Shown in pieces: positions 1-7,159 of a stretch of DNA of 11,947 bases. The number at the start of each line of letters is the position of its first letter. Positions within the stretch are counted from its first letter, which is position 1. The DNA is taken from NCBI GenBank assembly GCA_021792815.1, contig JAJYTX010000041.1, forward strand, positions 1 to 11,947, written 5' to 3'. The translations under genes and the position numbers were made by a program. A model generated the notes under the pieces. It ran no database searches and was not told the DNA's origin. It was given only the letters and a program-made list of their open reading frames with translations. Source of the DNA: Pseudomonadota bacterium. GTDB lineage: Bacteria > Pseudomonadota > Gammaproteobacteria > Steroidobacterales > Steroidobacteraceae.

Positions 1-388
1 CGGTCGCCAGCCCGACGTTGCGCAGCGACTTCATCAGCTGCTTGGTCTTGACCGCCTTGTTGCCCTTGATGGTGAAGCTCTCGATCGAGGGCCGCTCGAG
101 CACCACCACGATCAGCGTGTTGCCCTGGCGCCTGAGCTCGACGTCGCGGAAGAAACCGGTGGCGTAGAGCGCGCGGATCGCCTCGCGCACCTTGCGCGCG
201 TCGAGGTGATCGCCGATGTTCACCGGCAGGTAGTTGAATACCGTTCCCTCGGAGATGCGCTGCAGGCCCTGCACCTCGATATTGCCCACCGTGAAGTCCG
301 CCGCCGCGGAGGAAGGCGCGTTCTGCGCCCCGGCGAGCGCCGAGTGCACCGCGAGGGCGACCGCGAGCAGCGCGACACGAGGCCTCAT
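1..388 (-). CDS. bamA: Outer membrane protein assembly factor BamA, N-terminal part
   Basis: This is the N-terminal 129 codons of BamA, the Omp85-family core of the BAM complex that inserts beta-barrel proteins into the outer membrane. The start at 386-388 gives a typical signal peptide: basic MRPR, a hydrophobic stretch VALLAVALAV, and probable cleavage near SALA-GAQ (residue 19-22). Mature sequence from about residue 32 matches POTRA1: FTVGNIEVQGLQRISEGTVF, then VREAIRALYATGFFRDVEL and a closing strand LIVVVLERPSI. The piece ends as POTRA2 begins (IKGNKAVKTKQLMKSL). The other POTRA domains and the barrel lie beyond the window. A ribosome site GGTGAG (395-400) lies 6 nt before the ATG. It follows rseP as in other gammaproteobacteria, where skp/ompH and lpxD usually come next. 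Identification is firm; the edge truncation reflects the window, not the gene. Confidence 0.95.
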   Translation of the reverse strand, partial: MRPRVALLAVALAVHSALAGAQNAPSSAAADFTVGNIEVQGLQRISEGTVFNYLPVNIGDHLDARKVREAIRALYATGFFRDVELRRQGNTLIVVVLERPSIESFTIKGNKAVKTKQLMKSLRNVGLAT

Positions 389-550
389 ACGGCGCTCACC
401 GTCGAGTCGCCACGCTGATTCGTCAAGTTCTGTAGCATTTGGCCCCAATCTCTCACAGCGGTCACGTAAGTCTCCCCCGGTTCCCCGCGCGGCGGCGCCC
501 CGTGGGGAGCAGCGGACCTCGCAGGTCCGGCTTGGTGTTTCACTCAGCGG
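389..550 (-). other. rseP-bamA spacer with a hairpin, no gene seen
   Basis: The 162-bp gap between the rseP stop and the bamA ATG holds no convincing ORF. On the transcribed strand a perfect 7-bp hairpin (CGGACCT arm at 513-519, AGGTCCG arm at 523-529, 3-nt loop) begins about 21 nt after the rseP stop. A weaker CCC/GGG hairpin follows near 498-507. Neither is followed by a U-run, so an intrinsic terminator is not supported. Known biology: bamA operons can have their own sigma-E-dependent promoter. A GAACTT on the minus strand (425-430) resembles a sigma-E -35, but I found no good -10 partner at the usual distance. A separate bamA promoter is therefore possible but not shown. Confidence 0.4.
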
Positions 551-1924
551 TCAATTGAACTGGCGCGCGATGTCGTTGAACAGCGCCACCCCCATCAGCA
601 GGATCAGCAGCGCGATACCGATCTGCTGGCCGAGCGCCTGCGCCCGCTCCGACAGCGGCGCGCCCTTGATCCATTCCACGAGCTGAAAGACGATCTGGCC
701 GCCATCGAGAATCGGGATCGGCAACAGGTTGAGAAACCCGAGGGACAGCGAGATCAGCACCAGGAATCCGAGGAAGGAGCTCGCCCCGGCGCTCGCCGAC
801 TGACCGGCGTACTCGGCGATCGACAGCGGGCCGCTCAGGTTCTGCAGCGACACCTGTCCGAGCATCATGCGCCAGAACAGCTGCGCCTGCAGCGCCGTCA
901 TGCTCCAGATCTGGTGCGTGGCGCGCCCCAGGGCGCCGATCGGCCCGAGCGGCACGTGCCGCAGCATGCTCGGCGGATAGGGGATCTCGGCCGGTGCCTC
1001 GGCCTCGATGCGCCCGATGCGCCGGCCGCCGGCGCTCACGCTCGCCGTCTTCACCTCGACGGTGCGCACGAGCGCCCCGCGCCGGTAGGTGAGACTGAGC
1101 GTCTCGCCCGGATGGGGGCTGATGCGGGCCACCACGTCCGCGAAATTGCTCACCGGATGGCCATTGACCGCGAGGATCCGGTCCCCGGCCCGCAGCCCGG
1201 CGCGCGCCGCCGGCCCGCCGGGCACCACCGGGCCGAGCACCGCCGGGATCGGCGGCACCCAGAAGTGAAACCCGAGTCCGCTGAACAGGCCCGCGGGCGC
1301 GGTGAGGCTGCGGCGCGTGGCCGGATTGCCGACCGCCAGATCGACCGCGCCCAGCGCGCCGTCCGGGCGGCGCACCAGGAAATGGGCATCGCCGCTGCCG
1401 CTCATCACCTCGAGCAGCCTGAACGTGACCTGCTGCTGACTGTCGAGCGCCGTGCCGTTGAGCGCCACGATCCGATCGCCCGGCTTCAGTCCCGCCCGGG
1501 CCGCGAACGAGCCGGCCGCGACATCCCCGACGACCGGCAGCACCCGCGTCAGGCCGCTCGCCCACAGCATGCCGGAGAGCACCACGATCGCGAACAGGAT
1601 GTTGAAGGCCGGCCCGGCGAGCAGCACCACGATGCGCTGCCAGGGCGGCCGCCGGGTGAAGGAGCGCGCCAGGTCCTGCGGCGGCACCGGTCCCTCGCGC
1701 TCGTCGAGCATCTTCACGTAGCCGCCGAGCGGGATGGGCGCGATGACGTATTCGACCGGATCGCGGCCCCAGCGCCACGACAGCAGCGGCTTGCCGAAGC
1801 CGACCGAGAACCTGAGCACCTTGAAGCCGAGGCGTCTGGCCACCCAGAAGTGGCCGAACTCGTGCACCGTGACCAGCAGGCTCACGGCGACGGCGAACCA
1901 CAGGGCGTACCACAGGACGCTCAT
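551..1924 (-). CDS. rseP: RseP site-2 intramembrane zinc metalloprotease
   Basis: RseP is the inner-membrane site-2 protease that cuts anti-sigma factor RseA after DegS, releasing sigma-E in the envelope stress response; it also clears signal-peptide remnants. The product is 457 aa, close to E. coli (450 aa). The zinc motif HEFGH is at residues 21-25 in the first membrane segment, and the third ligand is in the LDG motif ([13 protein letters not shown]407). Two PDZ domains are recognisable: about 125-205 ([14 protein letters not shown] at 144-157) and about 232-295 ([14 protein letters not shown] at 242-255). Hydrophobic segments lie at about 4-20, 98-122, 384-403 and 434-447. The chosen start, [10 protein letters not shown], aligns with family N-termini; an upstream in-frame ATG would add 17 Arg/Gly-rich residues read from the dxr tail. 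Its ATG overlaps the dxr TGA by 4 nt (ATGA, 1921-1924), with only a weak purine-rich site, so coupled translation is likely. Confidence 0.96.
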   Translation of the reverse strand: MSVLWYALWFAVAVSLLVTVHEFGHFWVARRLGFKVLRFSVGFGKPLLSWRWGRDPVEYVIAPIPLGGYVKMLDEREGPVPPQDLARSFTRRPPWQRIVVLLAGPAFNILFAIVVLSGMLWASGLTRVLPVVGDVAAGSFAARAGLKPGDRIVALNGTALDSQQQVTFRLLEVMSGSGDAHFLVRRPDGALGAVDLAVGNPATRRSLTAPAGLFSGLGFHFWVPPIPAVLGPVVPGGPAARAGLRAGDRILAVNGHPVSNFADVVARISPHPGETLSLTYRRGALVRTVEVKTASVSAGGRRIGRIEAEAPAEIPYPPSMLRHVPLGPIGALGRATHQIWSMTALQAQLFWRMMLGQVSLQNLSGPLSIAEYAGQSASAGASSFLGFLVLISLSLGFLNLLPIPILDGGQIVFQLVEWIKGAPLSERAQALGQQIGIALLILLMGVALFNDIARQFN

Positions 1925-3132
1925 GCCCCGCCGCCACAGCGGCGCGCCGCGCCGCCCGCGCCCGCCTCGATGCATTCCTGCGCGCGCCGCCGAGCCTCCG
2001 CGTCGGCGGCCAGGACATCCTCCAATCCGCCGATCTTTCCCGCGGAACAGCGTGTGATCACCTCCTCAATGACCGAGGCGATCCCGGGAAAGTTCAACCG
2101 CCGCTCGAGGAAGGCATGCACCGCGATCTCGTTGGCGGCATTGAGCAGCACCGGCGCCAGTCCGCCGGCCGCGGCGGCGCGCTGCGCAAGCCGCAGACAG
2201 GGAAAGCGCACGGGGTCCGGGGCGCGGAAATCGAGCCGCGCGGTCTGGACCAGGTCGAGAAAGGCCACTCCCGAGGCCATGCGCTGCGGCCACGCCAGCG
2301 CGTGCGCGATGGGCGTACGCATGTCCGGAGAGCCGAGCTGCGCCAGCACCGATCCGTCGACGTACTCCACCAGCGAGTGAATGATGCTCTGCGGATGCAC
2401 GACGATCTCGACGCGCTCGGGCGTGAGGCCGAACAGAAAACACGCCTCGATGAGCTCCAGGCCCTTGTTCATCAGGGTCGCCGAGTCGACCGAGATCTTG
2501 CGCCCCATCACCCAGTTCGGATGCGCCACGGCCGCCTCCGGGCTCGCCGCCTCGATCGCCTCGGCCGTCCAGTCCCGGAACGGTCCGCCGGATGCCGTGA
2601 GCAGCAGCCGCCGCACCCCCGGCGGCGCCTCGCCGGTGCGCGCCCCGGGCGGCAGACACTGAAAGATCGCGTTGTGCTCGCTGTCGATCGGCAACAGCGT
2701 GGCGCCGCCCTGGCGCACCGCCTCCATCAGCAACGTGCCGGACATCACCAGGGACTCTTTGTTCGCGAGCAGCAAGCGCTTGCCGGCGCGCGCCGCCGCG
2801 AGTGTCGAGGGCAGTCCGGCCGCCCCGACGATCGCCGCCATGACACACTGCGCTTCGGGCAGCGTCGCCAGCTCGAGCAGCGCCTCGGGCCCCGAGAGCA
2901 CCCGCGTGTGCGGCGCCGCATCGGCGAGGCGCAGCGTCAGATCGCGCGCCGCCTGCTCATCGGCGAGCGCCGCATAGGCCGGACGGTATCGCAGGATCTG
3001 CTGGCGCAGCTTCTCCACACTGCGATGGGCCCCGATGGCCACCAGACGGAATCGGTCCGGATGGCGCGCGAGCACATCGAGGGTGCTCTCGCCGATCGAG
3101 CCGGTGGAACCCAGAACGACCACGCCGATCAT
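1921..3132 (-). CDS. dxr: 1-deoxy-D-xylulose 5-phosphate reductoisomerase
   Basis: Dxr (IspC) converts DXP to 2-C-methyl-D-erythritol 4-phosphate using NADPH, the first committed step of the MEP isoprenoid pathway in the cytosol. It supplies precursors for UppS encoded next door. Length is 403 aa against 398 in E. coli. The NADPH-binding GSTGSIGES is at residues 8-16. The catalytic-domain LANKES is at 122-127 and metal ligands D150 and E152 lie in IDSEHN. Substrate loop SGGPF is at 181-185, followed by H204 (HPNW) and S217...N222-K223...E226 in [13 protein letters not shown], the last being the third metal ligand. [12 protein letters not shown] at 246-257 is also family-typical. The last 20 or so residues are Ala/Gly/Arg-rich. 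The ATG is read from ATGA overlapping the cdsA stop (3129-3132), with GGAG at 3140-3143 seven nt upstream. An extended reading frame 5' of this ATG is cdsA out of frame. Confidence 0.97.
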   Translation of the reverse strand: MIGVVVLGSTGSIGESTLDVLARHPDRFRLVAIGAHRSVEKLRQQILRYRPAYAALADEQAARDLTLRLADAAPHTRVLSGPEALLELATLPEAQCVMAAIVGAAGLPSTLAAARAGKRLLLANKESLVMSGTLLMEAVRQGGATLLPIDSEHNAIFQCLPPGARTGEAPPGVRRLLLTASGGPFRDWTAEAIEAASPEAAVAHPNWVMGRKISVDSATLMNKGLELIEACFLFGLTPERVEIVVHPQSIIHSLVEYVDGSVLAQLGSPDMRTPIAHALAWPQRMASGVAFLDLVQTARLDFRAPDPVRFPCLRLAQRAAAAGGLAPVLLNAANEIAVHAFLERRLNFPGIASVIEEVITRCSAGKIGGLEDVLAADAEARRRAQECIEAGAGGAARRCGGGA

Positions 3133-3941
3133 GGCAGGACTCCGAGAAAAGTAAGACCGAGAATCAGCACGGGGGCCGCGCCCGTCAGACTGTCGATCCG
3201 GTCCATGACGCCGCCGTGCCCCGGGAAGAGGGTACCGCTGTCTTTCATCCCGGCGAAGCGCTTCAGCAGGCTCTCGGTGAGATCGCCGACGATGGAAAAC
3301 CCGACCGCCATCAGGCACAGCCCGAGGAAAGCCCCGGGCGGCAGCCGGAAACAGAGGCTGCCGGCGATCGCCACCGGCACGCTGGCCAGCGCCCCGCCGA
3401 GCACGCCCTCCCAGGTCTTGCCGGGCGAGACGTGCGGCGCCAGATGCCGCCGCCCGAAGCGCCGGCCGACGAAGTACGCGCCGATATCGGCCGCCCAGAC
3501 GAGCAGCAGCGCGAACAGCACCCACTCGGCCCCCTGCCCCGGACGCAGCCGCAGACGCACCAGCCCGATCCACGCCGGCACCAGCGCACACACGCCCGCG
3601 AGTCCGGCCGACCAGGGCCGCACCCGCTGGGGCGCGAAGACGATCCAGCCGAGCGCCGCCAGCCACCACAGCAGCGCGGCCCCGAGCACCAGGCGCAGCC
3701 CGTCGGGCCCGGCGGTGAGGCGCCAGGCGAGCCCGAGCAGCAGCGCAACCGCCAGCACGTACCCGACGCGCGGCCACACCCCCCGCGGCCTGAGAAACGC
3801 CGACCACTCCCACGCCCCGGCGAGCACCGCCAGGCTGAGCAGGACCAGCGTCGCAGCCGCCGGCAGCGCCAGCAGCACGATGAGCAGCAGCGCGATCAGC
3901 AGGGCGGCGGTCACGATTCGCTTGCGCAGCGGGTCGCTCAC
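3129..3941 (-). CDS. cdsA: Phosphatidate cytidylyltransferase (CDP-diglyceride synthase)
   Basis: CdsA is a polytopic inner-membrane enzyme making CDP-diacylglycerol from phosphatidic acid and CTP, the branch point for bacterial phospholipids. The 270-aa product is hydrophobic throughout, with membrane segments from about residue 11 ([19 protein letters not shown]) onward. Near the C-terminus it has the CdsA family signature at 224-251: [13 protein letters not shown], then [12 protein letters not shown], containing the K-D and D-R-x-D residues expected for metal and CTP binding. The start is GTG (3939-3941). No in-frame ATG lies between the uppS stop and this GTG, and from it [11 protein letters not shown] aligns with the N-termini of relatives. 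The gap from the uppS stop is 16 nt and holds a short out-of-frame ORF ending in the GTGA overlap. The Shine-Dalgarno signal is weak, so initiation may depend on coupling. The stop overlaps the dxr ATG by 4 nt. Confidence 0.95.
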   Translation of the reverse strand: MSDPLRKRIVTAALLIALLLIVLLALPAAATLVLLSLAVLAGAWEWSAFLRPRGVWPRVGYVLAVALLLGLAWRLTAGPDGLRLVLGAALLWWLAALGWIVFAPQRVRPWSAGLAGVCALVPAWIGLVRLRLRPGQGAEWVLFALLLVWAADIGAYFVGRRFGRRHLAPHVSPGKTWEGVLGGALASVPVAIAGSLCFRLPPGAFLGLCLMAVGFSIVGDLTESLLKRFAGMKDSGTLFPGHGGVMDRIDSLTGAAPVLILGLTFLGVLP

Positions 3942-3958
3942 GGAAGCGGCACTTTCAT
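3938..3958 (-). promoter_or_regulatory. Six-codon coupling ORF between uppS and cdsA
   Basis: Directly visible: the uppS stop and an out-of-frame ATG share a base (TGATG, 3956-3960). This ATG opens a six-codon ORF, MKVPLP. Its TGA (3938-3940) overlaps the GTG start of cdsA as GTGA (3938-3941). A ribosome ending uppS could thus restart at ATG and be handed to the poor GTG start of cdsA. That is inference; the arrangement could be chance. Confidence 0.35.
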
Positions 3959-4731
3959 CACGGCGCCCTCTGCGGGCGCTGGCCGGCGTGGACCTGTCCG
4001 CCGGTGAGACCGAAGCGCCGTTCCCGTCCCGCGAAGAACTCGAGCGCGCGCGCCAGCTCCCCTCGGTCGAAGTCCGGCCACAGCCGATCGGTGAAGTACA
4101 GCTCCGCGTACGCCAGGTTCCACAACAGGAAGTTGCTGATGCGCCGCTCGCTGCCGGTCCGGATCAACAGGTCCGCATCGGGCAGGCCGCCGAGGGCGAG
4201 TGCCGCGGCAAAGCGGTTCTCATCGATCTGCCCGGGGTGCAGTCCGCCGCTCGCGCACTGCCCGGCGAGCTCGCGGGCCGCCTGCACGATGTCCCAGCGC
4301 CCGCCGTAGCTCACGGCGATCTGCAGTTTCAGCCCGGTGTTGCCGGCGGTGCGCTGCTCGGCGGCGGCGATCTGCGACTGCAGCCGCACCGAGAGCGTGC
4401 GCCGCTCGCCGATGATGCGCAGCCGCACGCCCTGGCGGTCGAGCTCGTCGACCTCGCGGTCGATGGCCGTCAGGAACAGCCCCATCAGGCTCGCCACCTC
4501 GTCGGCCGGCCGCGACCAGTTCTCGCTCGAGAAGGCGAACAGCGTCAGCGCCTGCACCCCGAGCCGCGTGCACTCCTCGACGCACATCCGCACGGGATCG
4601 AGGCCGGCCTTGTGGCCCGCGGAGCGCGCCAGGCCGCGCGCGGCCGCCCAGCGGCCGTTGCCGTCCATCGTGATCGCGATGTGACGCGGCAGGCTGGCGG
4701 GCAGGTCGGTGGGGGACACGGCGCGGGCCAT
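3958..4731 (-). CDS. uppS: Undecaprenyl diphosphate synthase (cis-prenyltransferase)
   Basis: UppS (IspU) extends farnesyl diphosphate with eight isopentenyl diphosphates in cis to make C55-PP, the lipid carrier precursor for peptidoglycan, LPS O-antigen and related glycans. It is a soluble homodimer working at the membrane face. The 257-aa product matches the usual 250 aa. The catalytic motif TMDGNGRWA is at 21-29 with Mg-binding D23. LTLFAFSSENWSRP is at 63-76. The diphosphate-binding RTGSERRISNFLLW is at 191-204, with R191, R197 and S199, and AYAELYFTD with E210 follows. The ATG shares one base with the frr stop (TGATG). An almost perfect Shine-Dalgarno lies inside the end of frr. A six-codon ORF links its stop to cdsA. 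The last 15 residues or so are poorly conserved in this family. Confidence 0.97.
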   Translation of the reverse strand: MARAVSPTDLPASLPRHIAITMDGNGRWAAARGLARSAGHKAGLDPVRMCVEECTRLGVQALTLFAFSSENWSRPADEVASLMGLFLTAIDREVDELDRQGVRLRIIGERRTLSVRLQSQIAAAEQRTAGNTGLKLQIAVSYGGRWDIVQAARELAGQCASGGLHPGQIDENRFAAALALGGLPDADLLIRTGSERRISNFLLWNLAYAELYFTDRLWPDFDRGELARALEFFAGRERRFGLTGGQVHAGQRPQRAP

Positions 4732-5288
4732 CAGACCTGCATGACCTCCTTTTCCTTGGCCGCCAGAAGCTGATCGATGTCGTTCACGTGCTTGTCGGTG
4801 AGCTTCTGGATGTCGCCCTCGGCGCGCCGCTCGTCGTCCTGGGAGATGAGCTTCTCTTTCAACATCTCCTTGACGTCGTTCATGACATCGCGGCGCACAT
4901 TGCGCACGGCGACCCGCGCATTCTCGGCGTCGGCCCGCAGCACCTTGGTGATCTCGCGGCGGCGCTCCTCGGTCAGAGCCGGCATGGGGATGCGGATGAC
5001 GGTGCCGGCCGTCATGGGAGTCAACCCGAGGTCGGACTTGAAGATGGCCTTCTCGATGGCCTGCACGACGCTCTTCTCCCATGGAGAGATCACGAGCGTG
5101 CGGCCGTCCTCGACGGCAATGCTGGCGACCTGCTGCAGCGGCACGTCGGAGCCGTAATAGTCCACCTTCAGGTGCTCGATCAGACTCGGATGCGCCCGGC
5201 CGGTGCGCAGCTTCTTCATGTCCGACTGGAACGTCTGCACGCACTTGGCCATGCGCTCACGCGCGTCTTTCTTGATGTCATCGAGCAT
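4731..5288 (-). CDS. frr: Ribosome recycling factor
   Basis: RRF works with EF-G to split the post-termination ribosome and free mRNA and tRNA; it is essential in bacteria. The 185-aa product is exactly family length. It begins with helical MLDDIKKDARERMAKCVQTF and FQSDMKKLRTGRAHPSLIEH (domain I helix 1 and the conserved RTGRA at about 28-32). The beta domain II follows, with VDYYGSDVPLQQVASI and PWEKSVVQAIEKAI. The C-terminal helices of domain I contain IRIPMPALTEERRREITKVL and the charged tail. Start at 5286-5288 has GGAGAG (5294-5299) five nt upstream. pyrH ends 24 nt upstream, the standard pyrH-frr neighbour pair. Its tail holds the uppS ribosome site, and its TGA overlaps the uppS ATG by one base. 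Confidence 0.98.
   Translation of the reverse strand: MLDDIKKDARERMAKCVQTFQSDMKKLRTGRAHPSLIEHLKVDYYGSDVPLQQVASIAVEDGRTLVISPWEKSVVQAIEKAIFKSDLGLTPMTAGTVIRIPMPALTEERRREITKVLRADAENARVAVRNVRRDVMNDVKEMLKEKLISQDDERRAEGDIQKLTDKHVNDIDQLLAAKEKEVMQV
4744..4752 (-). promoter_or_regulatory. Strong ribosome binding site for uppS inside frr
   Basis: AAAGGAGGT on the minus strand is a near-complete match to the 16S anti-Shine-Dalgarno complement. It is embedded in the last codons of frr, 12 nt before the uppS ATG, slightly longer than optimal. It probably supports uppS re-initiation alongside the TGATG overlap. It could also be only a by-product of the KEKEV codons. Confidence 0.5.
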
Positions 5289-5312
5289 TGCGACTCTCCA
5301 GGGCGGCGCGGC

Positions 5313-6047
5313 TCACTCGCACGTCACGACGGTCCCGAGCTCCTCGCCGCGCACGATGCGCGTCAGATCGCCGGGGTGGTTCAGATTGAAGATCTGCAGC
5401 GGCAGGTGATTGTCGCGGCACATCACGATGGCGGTGGCATCCATCACATTGAGCTTCTCGGCGAGCACCCGGTCGAAGGTCAGGCGCGCATAGCGCTGCG
5501 CGGCCGGGTTGCGCACCGGGTCCTCCGAATACACCCCGTCCACCTTGGTCGCCTTGAGCAGCACGTCCGCGCCGATCTCGATCGCGCGCAGCGCCGCGGC
5601 GGTGTCGGTGGTGAAGAAGGGGTTGCCGGTGCCGGCGGCGCAGATCACCACCCGGCCCTTCTCGAGGTGGCGGATGGCACGCCGGCGGATGTAGTCCTCG
5701 CAGACCTCGTTGATGCGGATGGCGGACATCACGCGCGCATGCAGGCCGCGGCTCTCGAGCGCATCCTGCATCGCGAGCGCGTTCATGACGGTGGCGAGCA
5801 TCCCCATGTGATCGGCGGTCACCCGGTCCATGCCGTCACGGGCAAGGCCCGCGCCGCGGAAGATGTTGCCGCCCCCGATGACCACGGCGAGCTCGACTCC
5901 CGAGCCGACGATGTCCTCGAGCTCGCCCGCAATGCGCTTGAGCACTGCGGGCTCGATGCCGTACTCGCCCCGGCCCATCAGGGCCTCGCCGGAGAGCTTC
6001 ACGAGGACGCGGGAGTAGCGGGACGGCTCGGATTTTTCGATTGCCAT
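5313..6047 (-). CDS. pyrH: Uridylate (UMP) kinase
   Basis: PyrH phosphorylates UMP to UDP with ATP in pyrimidine nucleotide synthesis. The bacterial enzyme is a hexamer of the amino acid kinase fold, usually GTP-activated and UTP-inhibited. The 244-aa length is typical (E. coli 241). Seen: phosphate-binding [12 protein letters not shown] at 14-25, GGGNIFRG at 58-65, [20 protein letters not shown] at 79-98, acceptor-binding [19 protein letters not shown] at 137-155, and [10 protein letters not shown] at 168-177. The start at 6045-6047 ([15 protein letters not shown]) fits relatives and has GAAGG upstream in the spacer. An ORF extension of 57 codons upstream is Arg/Gly/Pro-rich noise across a hairpin-rich spacer and was not used. 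It sits between tsf and frr as in most proteobacteria. Confidence 0.97.
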   Translation of the reverse strand: MAIEKSEPSRYSRVLVKLSGEALMGRGEYGIEPAVLKRIAGELEDIVGSGVELAVVIGGGNIFRGAGLARDGMDRVTADHMGMLATVMNALAMQDALESRGLHARVMSAIRINEVCEDYIRRRAIRHLEKGRVVICAAGTGNPFFTTDTAAALRAIEIGADVLLKATKVDGVYSEDPVRNPAAQRYARLTFDRVLAEKLNVMDATAIVMCRDNHLPLQIFNLNHPGDLTRIVRGEELGTVVTCE

Positions 6048-6264
6048 GCGCCAACCTTCACTCGTCACAGGTCCGGGCCCGCCCGCGGGCCGACGATCCC
6101 GGGCATTCCCTCGAAGGGATGTCGCTCGTCCCGTCCCGGGACGAGCCCGTTGCGGGCCGTGCCTCGCACCGCCCGCCTTGCTCGAGGCGCCGCGGTGCCG
6201 GACCGCTTCCGCCTCCACCGCGCAGCGGCCGTTCCAGCCCCTCGCGAAGCGCTCCGCCCGCGGC
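6048..6264 (-). other. tsf-pyrH spacer containing three hairpins, no gene seen
   Basis: This 217-bp spacer holds no credible gene. In its pyrH-proximal half are three compact inverted repeats. The first has a 10-bp stem at 6124-6146. The second has a 5-bp stem TCCCT/AGGGA at 6107-6119, extendable by two pairs past a bulge; on the transcript its loop is UCG closed by U-A. The third has GGCCCG/CGGGCC arms at 6076-6091 with a 4-nt loop. None is followed by a T-run in either direction, so they do not look like classical Rho-independent terminators. Possible roles are RNA processing or attenuation between the abundant rpsB-tsf message and the lower-expressed genes downstream. A pyrH promoter could lie here too, but I see no clear -10/-35 pair. 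Confidence 0.5.
6124..6146 (-). repeat. Perfect 10-bp inverted repeat (hairpin) upstream of pyrH
   Basis: Arms GCTCGTCCCG (6124-6133) and CGGGACGAGC (6137-6146) are exact reverse complements around a 3-nt loop. It lies about 77 nt before the pyrH ATG. There is no T-tract after it. Part of it, GTCCCGTCCCGGG (6128-6140), recurs in inverted orientation at 8339-8351, upstream of map. Confidence 0.7.
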
Positions 6265-7158
6265 CTAGGTTCTCGCCGGACCGCTCGAGCCCTTCACCTG
6301 GGCCATGACTTCCGCGACGAAGTCCTCCTGCTTCTTCTCGATGCCCGCGCCGACCTCGAAGCGCTCGAACGCGACGACTTCGGCGCCGGCGCCCTTCAGC
6401 AGCTTCTCCACCGTCACGTCGGGGTCCTTGACGAAAGGCTGACCGAGCAGCGTGATCTCGCCCAGGGACTTGCGCAAGCGGCCTTCGACCATTTTCGCGA
6501 CGATCTCGGGCGGCTTGCCCTCGCCCTGGGCCTGCTCAGTGAGGATCTCGCGCTCCTTGGCCATCACCTCCTGCGGCACCTCCCGGGTCGAGAGATAGCG
6601 CGGGCTGCTCGCCGCGACGTGCATCGCCAGATCGTGAGCGAGCCCGGCGTCGGCACCCTTGAGGGCCACGAGCGCGCCGATGCGCGTCCCGTGCCGGTAG
6701 GCGCCGAGGTGCCCCGGGGCCTCGACCCGGGAAAAGCGCCGTACACTGATGTTCTCCCCGATCTTGGCGACGAGCGAGCGTCTGCGCTCCTCGATGGTTT
6801 CGGCACCGAGCCGCGCCTGCAGCAGCGCCTCGAGGCTCGCGGGCCGCTCGGCCACCGCGCGCTCCGCGACCGCCTGCGAAAAGGCCTGGAAGTCCTGCTC
6901 GCGCGCCACGAAATCGGTCTCGCAGTTCACTTCCACCATGACCGCGGCGCGGCCGTCCTCGGAGCGCGCGATCGCGATCACGCCCTCCGCGGCGATGCGG
7001 GTGGCCTTCTTGTCCGCCTTGGCGAGGCCCTGTTTGCGCATCAGCTCGGCGGCCGCATCGAGATCGCCGCCGGTCTCGAGCAGCGCCTTCTTGCATTCCA
7101 TCATGCCCGCGCCGGTACGCTCGCGCAGCTGTTTGACGGTGTCTGCCGTGACGCTCAT
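6265..7158 (-). CDS. tsf: Translation elongation factor Ts
   Basis: EF-Ts is the guanine nucleotide exchange factor that recycles EF-Tu-GDP to EF-Tu-GTP. The 297-aa product is a little longer than E. coli (283). The N-terminal UBA-like domain is clear: [20 protein letters not shown] at about 8-27, then [20 protein letters not shown]. The EF-Tu contact motif TDFV is at 81-84 within [14 protein letters not shown]. The C-terminal subdomain includes [18 protein letters not shown] and ends GSSGPART. The start at 7156-7158 lies one base after the rpsB stop, with AGGGG (7167-7171) in the rpsB tail 8 nt upstream, so translation is probably coupled to rpsB. In E. coli the two genes are separated by a spacer of more than 200 bp; here that spacer is absent. 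Stop is TAG. Confidence 0.97.
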   Translation of the reverse strand: MSVTADTVKQLRERTGAGMMECKKALLETGGDLDAAAELMRKQGLAKADKKATRIAAEGVIAIARSEDGRAAVMVEVNCETDFVAREQDFQAFSQAVAERAVAERPASLEALLQARLGAETIEERRRSLVAKIGENISVRRFSRVEAPGHLGAYRHGTRIGALVALKGADAGLAHDLAMHVAASSPRYLSTREVPQEVMAKEREILTEQAQGEGKPPEIVAKMVEGRLRKSLGEITLLGQPFVKDPDVTVEKLLKGAGAEVVAFERFEVGAGIEKKQEDFVAEVMAQVKGSSGPART

Positions 7159-7159
7159 G

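Noticed and set aside
914..2380. A 488-codon plus-strand frame opposite rseP and dxr
   Set aside because: Antisense shadow; composition is His/Arg/Ala-rich without domains, and rseP and dxr are complete on the other strand.
3133..3813. Possible N-terminal extension or fusion of dxr upstream of its ATG
   Set aside because: The extra 227 codons are cdsA read out of frame. Dxr starts precisely at its NADPH-binding strand with a good GGAG site.
2116..4773. An 885-codon open frame on the plus strand across dxr, cdsA and uppS
   Set aside because: It runs antisense over three well-identified genes with low-complexity Arg/Pro/Ala composition and no family resemblance; stop codons are simply rare at this GC content.
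6124..6146. Rho-independent terminator for tsf
   Set aside because: The stem is strong, but there is no T-run on either side in either orientation.
6048..6218. 57-codon N-terminal extension of pyrH
   Set aside because: It spans the hairpin cluster, is Arg/Gly/Pro-rich, and no PyrH family member needs it; the internal ATG has a GAAGG site and the right N-terminus.
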